Shown here: piece after piece, positions 1 to 7,026 of the stretch | Layout of the letters: every line of letters begins with the position of its first letter | How positions within the stretch are numbered: position 1 is the stretch's first letter | NCBI GenBank assembly: GCA_963651465.1 | Contig: CAVJPS010000013.1 | Location: forward strand, 1 to 13,073 | Length of the DNA: 13,073 nt | Direction: 5' to 3' | Source: SUG2458 sp963651465 | GTDB taxonomy: Bacteria > Bacillota_I > Bacilli_A > RFN20 > CAG-826 | Notes under the pieces: generated by a model | Database searches by the model: none | What the model was told of the DNA's origin: nothing | The model's input: only the letters and a program-made list of their open reading frames with translations | Translations under genes and position numbers: made by a program

Positions 1-152
1 ATATTAATAATGACTAACAAACATATAGAAATAATAATATAAGTAATTGAATAATTAATTTTTATAAATAAAAAAGATACTAAAATAAATAAAACATTTA
101 CAAGAAATAAAATAACCTTTATATCTTTAAAAATATTTTTAATTTTAACCAT
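1..152 (-). CDS. Partial membrane protein, N-terminal 50 residues only
   Basis: An open frame starts at an ATG (152-150) and stays open to the window edge, giving about 50 residues, so the gene continues to the left. Its start overlaps the 3' end of the preceding gene (stop 147-145), which fits co-translation in the same operon. A short basic N-terminus (MVKIKNIFKDIK) is followed by two closely spaced hydrophobic helices at about residues 13-29 and 34-49, the second nearly all isoleucine, leucine and valine. The layout of a basic head plus a two-helix hairpin resembles the start of the neighbouring 218-residue protein, so the two may be paralogues. I do not recognise the family. Seen: the frame and the helices. 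Inferred: membership of the same membrane complex as its neighbour. Confidence 0.6.
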   Translation of the reverse strand, partial: MVKIKNIFKDIKVILFLVNVLFILVSFLFIKINYSITYIIISICLLVIIN

Positions 153-801
153 TTATTTCTCCTTTTATACTTTCATAACTAATCTTTTGAAAATATAGAC
201 ACGTAAACAAAGTTACACAGATAATGCTTATGAACCCGCCAATAGAAGTTACATATGTTAAATAATATTCATTAAAAAGAACACGTGATAAAGCCATAAT
301 GGCTAACGAAATATAAAATACAATTAAATTCTTTTTATTGCTTTTATTATTAATTGTAATAATATTAGACAATTCATCTAATTTAGATATCTCATTTTGT
401 AAATACAAGACAATTATATTTTTAGATGCATTTGACTTATAAAGATCAACATAATTATCAAATCCTTGATTGTTAAAATTGGTTTTTAAATTATCTAATA
501 AAATTTTTTCATCTTCAATTTGTCCTAACAAATAATCACTATAGAAATTTAAGTTTTCATTATCACATACATCTCTAAATGATATTTTTTTATTAGTCTT
601 GTATTGCATTAATAGTAATTCGTAAAAAAGCTTTAATTCTTTATTTTGTTGTTTTGGTTCTTTCTTTTCTTTTTTTATAATATAAGTTATATAAAATAAA
701 GAAACTAAAAAAGTAATTGCAGATAATATTATTGAATTAGTAATTAATAGCATTAAAACTAATAATCCAAATAAAGATAATATATATTTCCATTTATTCA
801 T
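145..801 (-). CDS. Four-helix membrane protein of unknown function (topology like TadB/TadC)
   Basis: A 218-residue protein with two hydrophobic helices at the N-terminus (about 6-22 and 24-42), a run of lysines (43-50), a soluble helical middle of about 115 residues, and two more helices at the C-terminus (about 158-178 and 181-205). The positive-inside rule puts the middle domain in the cytoplasm. This arrangement (helix pair, about 115-residue helical domain, helix pair) is that of the inner-membrane T2SSF-type proteins TadB and TadC, but I see no conserved family residues and the protein is shorter than a typical TadB. The start ATG at 801 lies 8 bases inside the upstream gene and has only a weak GGAAG ribosome site, so translation probably depends on coupling. 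Function unknown; the Tad link is an inference from topology. Confidence 0.75.
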   Translation of the reverse strand: MNKWKYILSLFGLLVLMLLITNSIILSAITFLVSLFYITYIIKKEKKEPKQQNKELKLFYELLLMQYKTNKKISFRDVCDNENLNFYSDYLLGQIEDEKILLDNLKTNFNNQGFDNYVDLYKSNASKNIIVLYLQNEISKLDELSNIITINNKSNKKNLIVFYISLAIMALSRVLFNEYYLTYVTSIGGFISIICVTLFTCLYFQKISYESIKGEING

Positions 802-1159
802 TATTAAGGTCTTCCTTTTCTTTAATAATTTTTTTTAAACCCTTTTTATAAGTTAAAAACATATTAAGTTTGATTTTAATTTTTATAGATATTTCATCCG
901 GACTAGATGATTCATCGTAAATGATATTATATTCATATTCATATTTATTAAATTTAGAATCTAATTCTTGTTCAAGTGATTTTGTTAAAAATTTAATATT
1001 AAAATATGGGGAGTAATCATCTTTTAATAAAACATTTTGACTACATACTTCATCAATTATATCTTTATATTCAGTATCTATTTTTTTATACATTTGATAA
1101 TCACTAAACGAAGCTAAACAAGTTAACAAAGTTGGAAATATAATTATTGCTATCTTCAT
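794..1159 (-). CDS. Small single-pass membrane or secreted protein, possibly pilin-like
   Basis: A 121-residue protein with an N-terminal hydrophobic helix (about residues 2-18) that can serve as a signal anchor, followed by a hydrophilic domain with alternating beta-type stretches (EYEYNIIYDE and ISIKIKIKLN, about 73-99) and a lysine-rich tail. One helix followed by a small exported domain is the layout of TadE/TadF-type pseudopilins, but the usual glutamate in the helix and a processing site are not evident, so I leave it unnamed. The ATG forms a one-base TAATG overlap with the stop of the upstream gene and has a good ribosome site (CGGAGGAATTTTA). A cysteine sits at about residue 39. It lies between a secreted protein and a multi-pass protein in one operon. 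Confidence 0.7.
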   Translation of the reverse strand: MKIAIIIFPTLLTCLASFSDYQMYKKIDTEYKDIIDEVCSQNVLLKDDYSPYFNIKFLTKSLEQELDSKFNKYEYEYNIIYDESSSPDEISIKIKIKLNMFLTYKKGLKKIIKEKEDLNNE

Positions 1160-2112
1160 TAAAATTCCTCCGTTTCAATACAATACGCACTATTTACACA
1201 ATCGCCAATATACTTTAATTTGCTTTGTAACGATGATGAAATATTAAAATTAAATTTAGAATTTGTTATATCTTTCATTGTAATTGAAAAATCAAGATAT
1301 TTTAAATTATCATATTCGCTTAATGGTAAATAAAAATTAGTAGTTTTTTTAAAATAATCCCCTGACGTTGATGACATCATTAGGGTTAAAGGATCATAAT
1401 ATAAATTTTTAAAAGTGAAATTATATTTATCAATATTATTTAAATCTTGTTCTAAATATATTGGTAAGCTATAACATTTATTTATATCGTCATATTTTAA
1501 TCTTTTAAAAGTTCCTTCTTCAGCATACAAATTAATCATGCCTTTATACAATAATTCTTTGTTATTTGCTTTTATATAAACTCCTAATTCATCTAAATTG
1601 ATACGATAATATATTTCGTTCACAATATTATCTTTAGTACAATTAGTAAAATATATTTCATCACTTTCAACATTCCAATCAAAATTAGAATAATAAATAC
1701 GTATAATGTTTCCTTTAGTAATTTTAGTCAAATCATTTATAAGAATTTCGTCTTGATAATAATTAAAATTCAATGTTTTATTTATAAACACTTTATTATT
1801 AGCATAAATGTTTAAAGACAATGTATTAATCCCATTTATTAATAAATCTTTATTAAAATAATTATCATATATAATATGTGATTCATTGTGATAAGAATGT
1901 CCTATTAAATCAACATTATTAACCTTTAAGTTTACAAGCGAATATAAATCATCTGAATTTTCACTAATATGATAATCAATTTTAATTAATACATTTTCTT
2001 CATCACTTGCAAAATCGATTAAGCCACTATTAATATAATTCGTATTTTTAAAAGTGGTATTTACTAAAGATAATAAAGGAATATGACTTAATAACAATAA
2101 TTTAGATTTCAT
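1159..2112 (-). CDS. Secreted protein with signal peptide and four late cysteines, function unknown
   Basis: A 317-residue protein with a typical signal sequence: two lysines, then a leucine-rich core at about residues 5-17, then a polar stretch rich in asparagine and threonine. The remainder is rich in asparagine, tyrosine, isoleucine and aspartate in short alternating strands, suggesting a beta-sandwich surface domain. Four cysteines lie in the second half: two spaced in the middle (in FTNCTKD and INKCYS) and two at the very C-terminus (GDCVNSAYC). Disulfides are possible. There is no LPXTG motif, no lipobox and no C-terminal anchor. The ATG directly abuts the stop codon of the upstream gene and I see no Shine-Dalgarno sequence, so expression probably depends on re-initiation. 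No family recognised. Confidence 0.7.
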   Translation of the reverse strand: MKSKLLLLSHIPLLSLVNTTFKNTNYINSGLIDFASDEENVLIKIDYHISENSDDLYSLVNLKVNNVDLIGHSYHNESHIIYDNYFNKDLLINGINTLSLNIYANNKVFINKTLNFNYYQDEILINDLTKITKGNIIRIYYSNFDWNVESDEIYFTNCTKDNIVNEIYYRINLDELGVYIKANNKELLYKGMINLYAEEGTFKRLKYDDINKCYSLPIYLEQDLNNIDKYNFTFKNLYYDPLTLMMSSTSGDYFKKTTNFYLPLSEYDNLKYLDFSITMKDITNSKFNFNISSSLQSKLKYIGDCVNSAYCIETEEF

Positions 2113-2460
2113 TTAACTTAAAAAATAAAATAGAAAGTCTTCAAGTGCTTTACGTTTATTTCGGTAAAAAGTTGACCTCGAGCAATACGATAAATACCAT
2201 AAAGGATTTTTAGATCGTTTTATATATAATTCTTTTAAAATATTAGATTCTTCTTCATCCATATCATTAAGAATATTTTCAATAGCACTTTTGTATTGTT
2301 CAGCGCTTAAAGTATAGACTCCATCGCTTTTTAATTTTAAAAAATATTTCTTATTTATATCTTTAATAGTATTACAATCAAATAAAGCCTTTTTATAGGT
2401 TTTTAATATCTCCTCTGTATAGGTAACTAATTCCTTAGTAGGTAAATTCTCAAAGTTCAT
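2113..2460 (-). CDS. Small helix-turn-helix protein, sigma region 4-like (MG284/MPN403-like)
   Basis: A 115-residue, mostly helical protein. The C-terminal part (about 68-112) reads as a sigma-70 region-4-type helix-turn-helix: an acidic helix (DEEESNILKELYI), a turn (NPLWYLSYCS) and a recognition helix containing RSTFYRNKRKALEDFL. This pattern occurs in ArpU-like phage regulators and in the small Mollicutes proteins called MG284/MPN403; the assignment is from memory of the motif. Residues 1-65 form charged helices without a clear domain. It is the first gene of the five-gene block and has a strong ribosome site (GAGGAGG, 8 bases before ATG), so it is the likely regulator or sigma-like partner of the genes behind it. 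Alternative: a structural HTH protein not involved in transcription. Confidence 0.7.
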   Translation of the reverse strand: MNFENLPTKELVTYTEEILKTYKKALFDCNTIKDINKKYFLKLKSDGVYTLSAEQYKSAIENILNDMDEEESNILKELYIKRSKNPLWYLSYCSRSTFYRNKRKALEDFLFYFLS

Positions 2461-2488
2461 TTTATTAACCTCCTCAATAATAATTACT

Positions 2489-2494
2489 ACTATA
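2489..2494 (-). promoter_or_regulatory. Probable -10 element of the left-edge operon
   Basis: Reading leftwards, TATAGT lies about 29 bases ahead of the HTH gene start, but there is no convincing -35 hexamer 16-18 bases further upstream. The intergenic region is shared with the divergent guanylate-kinase-like gene. If the site is used, an activator or a different sigma factor may compensate for the missing -35. Confidence 0.35.
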
Positions 2495-2565
2495 CCTTAA
2501 AATTCCCTTAACTTTTTTTAAATTAATTAATATTGATAAACTTTAAACAAAATATATAGTTATTA

Positions 2566-2594
2566 CTGAAATTAATAAAGTTTAATAGTATAAT
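2566..2594 (+). promoter_or_regulatory. Probable promoter of the guanylate-kinase-like gene
   Basis: A perfect TATAAT (2589-2594) lies 17 bases after CTGAAA (2566-2571), which matches four of six positions of TTGACA. The gene starts 28 bases later with an AAGGAGG ribosome site. A second, weaker pair (TTGATA at 2533-2538, TATAGT at 2555-2560, spacer 16) lies just upstream. Confidence 0.6.
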
Positions 2595-2621
2595 AAAAAA
2601 GAAAATCAAGGAGGCACATTT

Positions 2622-3161
2622 ATGATTATCTTAGTAGGTGCATCAGCAACTGGTAAAACAGAAGTAGCAAAAGTCTTAGCTCGTAAATACGGTATTGTAA
2701 AGGTTGTAACACATACAACTCGTTCAATGCGTGTAGGTGAAGTAAATGATGTTGATTATCATTTTGTGTCTAAAGAAGAATTTGAAAAATTATTAAACGA
2801 AGATTTCTTTATTGAACATACTTTATATAACAATAATTATTATGGTACATCTCGTCCTGAAATTGCTGATAATAAATGTGTTGTTGTTGACGTTAACGGC
2901 TTAAAAGCATTTAGAAAATTAGATAATAAAAATATTCTTATATTCAAATTATTAGCAGAAGAAAAAACGCGTTATAACCGAATGTTACAACGCGGGGATT
3001 CTCTAGAGTCTGCTAAGACTCGCATTGAAAATGATAAAGAAAAATTTTCCGATGTGGCAATTGGTAAAGTAAATTACACTATCAATACTGATGAATTAGG
3101 TATTGAAGGTGTCGCTGATTTAATTTACCAAATATATAAAGAAAAGCTTACTTTACAATAA
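2622..3161 (+). CDS. gmk: Guanylate kinase or guanylate-kinase-like NMP kinase
   Basis: A 179-residue P-loop kinase; the expected reaction is ATP + GMP to ADP + GDP in purine nucleotide supply. Seen: a P-loop at residues 6-13 (GASATGKT); the family's GMP-binding block at 32-48 (TTRSMRVGE then VDYHF); YGTS at 74-77, matching the usual YGT; and a late arginine-rich lid segment (RMLQRGDSLESAKTR, about 120-134). It is some 25 residues shorter than typical bacterial Gmk. Two usually conserved spots differ: the P-loop has ASAT where PSG-x is usual, and the G before VDYHF is replaced. It is therefore either a diverged Gmk or a paralogue with altered specificity. It is monocistronic, with an AAGGAGG site 7 bases before ATG, and it is the only plus-strand gene here. 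Its 3' end overlaps hflX tail to tail. Confidence 0.85.
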   Translation: MIILVGASATGKTEVAKVLARKYGIVKVVTHTTRSMRVGEVNDVDYHFVSKEEFEKLLNEDFFIEHTLYNNNYYGTSRPEIADNKCVVVDVNGLKAFRKLDNKNILIFKLLAEEKTRYNRMLQRGDSLESAKTRIENDKEKFSDVAIGKVNYTINTDELGIEGVADLIYQIYKEKLTLQ

Positions 3162-4395
3162 ATTTTTGATAAATCGATAATACTCTATTATTAGCGAGGC
3201 AGGTAATGTCATATCCTTCCTCGTTTTCTTTTATTTCTTTAACATAAGCAGCCTTTTTTAAAGCATATATATTTTCTGAATATGGAATAAACATTTTAAC
3301 TTCTTTCCATTTTTTAGTAATATGTTTAAAAACCAAATTCGCAATAGATAATACATCATCAGTATTATTTAATGAAGTAAATAATGAATCTTCATCTGGG
3401 AAGAATGGTAATTTTTCTATTTTATCGCACTTATTATACAAATAAATCATTGGTATATCTTCTGAAACACCAATTTCTTTAAGTGTTTTATTTGTTGTTT
3501 CAATTTGTGATTTATACATAGGATCGCTAACATCAACAACTTGAATTAATAAATCCGCTTCTTTAATTTCTTCTAAAGTACTTCTAAAAGCTTTAATAAG
3601 ATTAGTAGGTAAATTATCAATAAAGCCTACTGTATCTGTTAACAAGAAAGCAGGATAATCAGTTAAATCAATATAACGAGTCGAAGTTTCTAAAGTCGCA
3701 AATAATCTATCTTCTTGTAAAACTTTCTTTTCGTTACTTGTTTTATTAACTTCAATAAAACTATTAAGTAAAGTTGATTTACCAGCATTTGTATAACCAA
3801 CTATAGCTACAACTGGTAACTCACTAACATTACGTTTATTACGATTGTGTGCACGTTGTGCAACTAATTGCTCTAATTCTTTATTCTTTTGAGTTAATAA
3901 TATCCGATACTTATAACGATTTAAATCAATTTGTTTTTCACCACTACCACGGTTATGTGCACCACCACCAGAAGTAACTTGTGAATAATTAGCCTCGTGT
4001 TCAACTAAACGAGTTTTTAAATATTGAAGTGTTGCAATTTCAACTTGTAAACGTGCTTCACGTGTACGAGCTCGTAATGCAAAAATTTGTAAAATAATAC
4101 CAGTACGGTCAATAATTTCTTTTCTAAATTCATCTTTTAAAGTTCTAAATTGTAAAGGAGTTAAATCACAGTTAAATACAATAGCTTCTACTGTATCTAA
4201 CGCTCTTAAATAAGTTTTTATTTCATCAACTTTACCTTTTCCAATATATGTCACTTTATTAGGTTCATCCATATTTTGTTTATATAAGCGAATTGCTCTC
4301 ATATCTAAAGATGATAATAGATTATCCATCTCTTGGTCTTTACGTGTAGTATCTTCACCGTTTATAGCTGCACTAATGACAATAACATCTGTCAT
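3148..4395 (-). CDS. hflX: Ribosome-associated GTPase HflX
   Basis: A 415-residue translational GTPase; HflX binds the 50S subunit and splits or rescues stalled ribosomes, often under stress. Seen: an N-terminal HflX domain (about 1-150, with VTYIGKGKVDEI), a glycine-rich linker with RGSGEKQ near residue 150, then the G domain: G1 GYTNAGKST (about 200-208), G3 DTVGF (about 254-258), G4 NKCD (about 321-324), and a C-terminal domain. The frame could begin at an ATG at 4413, but that codon sits in front of and inside the ribosome site. The ATG at 4395 has AGGAGG exactly 7 bases upstream, so I choose it. It is the last gene of the operon with the dehydrogenase and ABC-F genes. Its linker motif departs from the usual GPGE-x-x-LE-x-DRR. 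Confidence 0.93.
   Translation of the reverse strand: MTDVIVISAAINGEDTTRKDQEMDNLLSSLDMRAIRLYKQNMDEPNKVTYIGKGKVDEIKTYLRALDTVEAIVFNCDLTPLQFRTLKDEFRKEIIDRTGIILQIFALRARTREARLQVEIATLQYLKTRLVEHEANYSQVTSGGGAHNRGSGEKQIDLNRYKYRILLTQKNKELEQLVAQRAHNRNKRNVSELPVVAIVGYTNAGKSTLLNSFIEVNKTSNEKKVLQEDRLFATLETSTRYIDLTDYPAFLLTDTVGFIDNLPTNLIKAFRSTLEEIKEADLLIQVVDVSDPMYKSQIETTNKTLKEIGVSEDIPMIYLYNKCDKIEKLPFFPDEDSLFTSLNNTDDVLSIANLVFKHITKKWKEVKMFIPYSENIYALKKAAYVKEIKENEEGYDITCLANNRVLSIYQKFIVK
3195..3236 (+). terminator. Intrinsic terminator of the guanylate-kinase-like gene, inside hflX
   Basis: CGAGGCAGG (3195-3203) pairs with CCTTCCTCG (3215-3223) with one internal mismatch around an 11-base loop, followed by TTTTCTTTTATTT on the plus strand. 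It starts 33 bases after the gmk stop codon and lies within the antisense strand of the hflX 3' coding sequence. Confidence 0.65.
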
Positions 4396-4412
4396 ATTAG
4401 TACCTCCTTTCA

Positions 4413-5987
4413 TTATTCTAAGAATTTTTCTTCAAATTCGTCATAATTCATATAACGATCGATTACTTTATCTTCATCAATATAAATAATGCGGTTTGCA
4501 ACTGAAGTGTTAATTTCATGGTCATGTGTAGTAAACATCATAACACCTTTATAGTTAATCATGCCTTTATTTAAAGCTGTGATTGATTCAAGATCTAAGT
4601 GGTTTGTAGGTTCATCTAAGAATAACAAATTACCAGCAGTAAGCATCATACGTGCTAACATGCAACGCACTTTTTCACCACCAGATAATACTTTACAAGA
4701 TTTTAAAGCTTCTTCACCACTAAAAAGCATACGACCTAACCAGCCTCTTAAATATGAGTCATGTTCATCTTTAGAATATGGTCTAATCCAATCAACTAAT
4801 GAAATATCGTCTTTAAAATATTTGCTATTATCTTGTGGTAAATATGTTGGAGTAACTGTAATACCAAATTTTACAGTTCCTTCATCTGCTTCTTCTTCAC
4901 CCATAATAATATTAAATAATGTAGTAGCAATTTTTGAATTAGGAGTAATAATTGCAACTTTATCTCCACGATTTAAAGAGAAAGATACATTTTTAAATAA
5001 TCCTTTTTTTGTTAAACCCTCAACAAATAAAACATCTTGTCCAAGTTCTTTTTCAAATTTCCAATCGATAAATGGATAACGACGAGAAGAAACTTGAATA
5101 TCATCTAAAGTTATCTTCTCTAATTCTTTTTTACGAGAAGTTGCTTGTTTTGATTTAGATGCATTAGCGGCAAATCGAGCAATAAATTCTTCTAATTCTT
5201 TTACTCTTTGCTCTTTTTTACTGTTTTGATCTTTTAATTGTTTTGCGATAAGTTGGGATGATTCATACCAGAAATCATAGTTACCAATAAATGTAGAAAT
5301 CTTACTATAGTCAACGTCTAAAATACGAGTACAAACTTTATTTAAGAAGTGACGATCGTGAGAAACAATAATAACTGTATTTTCAAAATTATATAAGAAG
5401 TTTTCTAACCATCTTGTAGCAACGTTATCTAAGTTGTTAGTTGGTTCATCAAGAATTAAAATATCTGGATTACCAAATAAAGCTTGAGCAAGTAATACTT
5501 TAACTTTTTGTTTAGCATCAATTTCACTCATTAATTTATCTTGTAAATCTTCTTTAATACCTAATGAATTAAGTAATGAACGAGCATCACTTTCAGCTTC
5601 ATATCCATTCATTTCAGCAAATTTCATTTCTAATTCACCAGCAAGAATACCATCTTCGTCAGTAAAATCCTCTTTAGCGTACAAAGCATCTTTTTCTCTT
5701 TGTATTTTCATTAATTCAGGATAGCCTTCTAAAACTGTATCAAGAACTGTAAAACTATCAAAAGCATTTTGATTTTGTTGTAAAACAGACATTCTTTCAT
5801 TTTCAGTTAAAACTACTTCACCACTATTTGGTTCTAATTCTCCTGAAAGAATACGTAAAAAAGTAGATTTACCAGCGCCATTAGCACCAATAATTCCATA
5901 ACAGTTTCCAGGTTGAAATTTTACTGAGACGTTTTTAAATAAAACACGTCCACCAAATTGAATTGAAACATTATTAACTTCTAGCAT
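4413..5987 (-). CDS. ABC-F family ATPase (YkpA/YbiT-like), soluble ribosome-associated factor
   Basis: A 524-residue protein with two ABC ATPase domains and no membrane segments, the layout of ABC-F proteins, which bind the ribosomal E site and act on stalled or misfolded translation complexes; some give antibiotic protection. Domain 1: Walker A GANGAGKST (34-42), Walker B ILILDEPTNNLD (about 176-187), H-loop SHDRH. Linker about 240-300, with NASKSKQATSRKK typical of the YbiT/YkpA branch. Domain 2: signature LSGGEKVR (434-441), Walker B LLFLDEPTNHLD (454-465), H-loop HDHE. Domain 1's signature is MSEIDAKQKV rather than LSGGQ, and domain 2's Walker A is TPNSKIATT, without the catalytic lysine. 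The ATG shares one base with the dehydrogenase stop (TAATG) and has a GGAGG site. Substrate and any resistance role cannot be told from sequence. Confidence 0.93.
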   Translation of the reverse strand: MLEVNNVSIQFGGRVLFKNVSVKFQPGNCYGIIGANGAGKSTFLRILSGELEPNSGEVVLTENERMSVLQQNQNAFDSFTVLDTVLEGYPELMKIQREKDALYAKEDFTDEDGILAGELEMKFAEMNGYEAESDARSLLNSLGIKEDLQDKLMSEIDAKQKVKVLLAQALFGNPDILILDEPTNNLDNVATRWLENFLYNFENTVIIVSHDRHFLNKVCTRILDVDYSKISTFIGNYDFWYESSQLIAKQLKDQNSKKEQRVKELEEFIARFAANASKSKQATSRKKELEKITLDDIQVSSRRYPFIDWKFEKELGQDVLFVEGLTKKGLFKNVSFSLNRGDKVAIITPNSKIATTLFNIIMGEEEADEGTVKFGITVTPTYLPQDNSKYFKDDISLVDWIRPYSKDEHDSYLRGWLGRMLFSGEEALKSCKVLSGGEKVRCMLARMMLTAGNLLFLDEPTNHLDLESITALNKGMINYKGVMMFTTHDHEINTSVANRIIYIDEDKVIDRYMNYDEFEEKFLE

Positions 5988-6910
5988 TATTTTTCCTCCA
6001 AATTATACATACATTTATTTACTTCATTTATAAAACCATCTATATCATTATTTATAAATTTAGATGTCTTTGTTTTCTTAGGAAAACCTGATATTTTAAA
6101 TAATCCTCGTGGACCAACAAATGTACCACTTGTTATATTTGCATTTGCTACACAATAAACTTCACCTAAACATGCTTTAGCAGGTTTATGAACAAAAAAT
6201 GGTAAAATGCATAACGCTAATTTCTTAAAAAATTTAGAAAAGGTATTCCCTTTTGATGCAAATATATTAGTCGCACTTATACCAGGATGACTTAATAATA
6301 CTTTAATATTTGTATAGTCTTTAAGTTCATCTTTTAAATATAAACATCCCTTTGCCACAGCACACTTAGAAATATTATATTCAATATTAGTATTTTTCAA
6401 TGATTTAGTAAGATAATCATATCCTTTTAATTTGCTAAAATTAGCAGCAATTGACGTTTCAAATACAATTCGACATTCTTCTTGCTTTTTAATGTAAGGC
6501 AAAAGTTTTCTAGTTAAATAATATTGACCTAAAAAATTAGTCATTATTGTTAAAGGATAACCATTACTTGCTTTACTTCCATTTGCAGGATGATATATAC
6601 CTGCATTATTTACTAAAGCAAATAAAGAAGAATATTTATTAGTAAAATTCTTAACAAATTCATTAATTGAATTTATATCTGATTGATCATATTTAAATAT
6701 GTCAATTTTTGCATTAGGCAACTCGGTTAAAATCAATTCTTTAGCTTTATTTGCTTTTTCTATAGAACGACAAGCCATAATAACATTAGCGCCTAAATAT
6801 GCTAATACTTTACTAGTTTCAAAACCAATTCCACTATTTGCACCAGTAACTATTACATTTTTACCAATAAGTGAAATACAATTCTTGTTGATCCACTTTA
6901 AATAATTCAT
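5987..6910 (-). CDS. Short-chain dehydrogenase/reductase (retinol dehydrogenase/protochlorophyllide reductase-like)
   Basis: A 307-residue Rossmann-fold oxidoreductase. Seen (numbering from the chosen ATG): cofactor loop TGANSGIG (22-29); an arginine after the second strand (ACRS, 46-49) that favours NADP(H); NNAG (101-104); catalytic serine in FETS (about 153); and the YxxxK pair (Tyr178, Lys182). The order and the C-terminal extension resemble the broad retinol-dehydrogenase/WWOX-like group. The substrate is unknown. A GTG at 6919 would extend the frame by three residues, but it lies inside the GAGGTGG ribosome site. The ATG at 6910, 8 bases from GAGG, is the better start. It is the first gene of the operon with ABC-F and hflX, an unusual partner for two ribosome factors and perhaps only a co-transcribed passenger. 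Confidence 0.9.
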   Translation of the reverse strand: MNYLKWINKNCISLIGKNVIVTGANSGIGFETSKVLAYLGANVIMACRSIEKANKAKELILTELPNAKIDIFKYDQSDINSINEFVKNFTNKYSSLFALVNNAGIYHPANGSKASNGYPLTIMTNFLGQYYLTRKLLPYIKKQEECRIVFETSIAANFSKLKGYDYLTKSLKNTNIEYNISKCAVAKGCLYLKDELKDYTNIKVLLSHPGISATNIFASKGNTFSKFFKKLALCILPFFVHKPAKACLGEVYCVANANITSGTFVGPRGLFKISGFPKKTKTSKFINNDIDGFINEVNKCMYNLEEK

Positions 6911-6935
6911 TTTAACCACCTCGCTGTCCTTTGCT

Positions 6936-6944
6936 ATTATAACA
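6936..6944 (-). promoter_or_regulatory. Extended -10 promoter of the dehydrogenase-ABC-F-hflX operon
   Basis: On the minus strand TGTTATAAT (TG-n-TATAAT) lies 25 bases ahead of the dehydrogenase ATG. No good -35 hexamer is present at 16-18 bases (TAGAAG is the nearest), as is common for extended -10 promoters. Confidence 0.65.
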
Positions 6945-6978
6945 AATAATGTGAAATGCTTCTACATATAATAAGATT

Positions 6979-7020
6979 AATAAAAAAATCACTAGACTAC
7001 TTTTGTGTTTCTAGTGATTT
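6979..7020 (-). terminator. Intrinsic terminator of the CNNM operon
   Basis: AAATCACTAGA (6986-6996) and TCTAGTGATTT (7010-7020) form a perfect 11-base stem with a 13-base loop, followed by TTTTATT on the minus strand. It starts 6 bases after the stop of the downstream CNNM gene. A T-rich run also follows on the plus strand, so it could work in both directions, but no plus-strand gene ends here. Confidence 0.85.
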
Positions 7021-7026
7021 ATTTTT

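Noticed and set aside
2990..3035. GAGTCT/AGACTC inverted repeat inside the guanylate-kinase-like gene as an hflX terminator
   Set aside because: No T-run follows on the minus strand, and it lies in the coding region for the kinase's arginine-rich lid.
4561..5079. Plus-strand 172-codon frame inside the ABC-F gene
   Set aside because: Antisense shadow of a gene with clear Walker motifs; no ribosome site or plausible protein.
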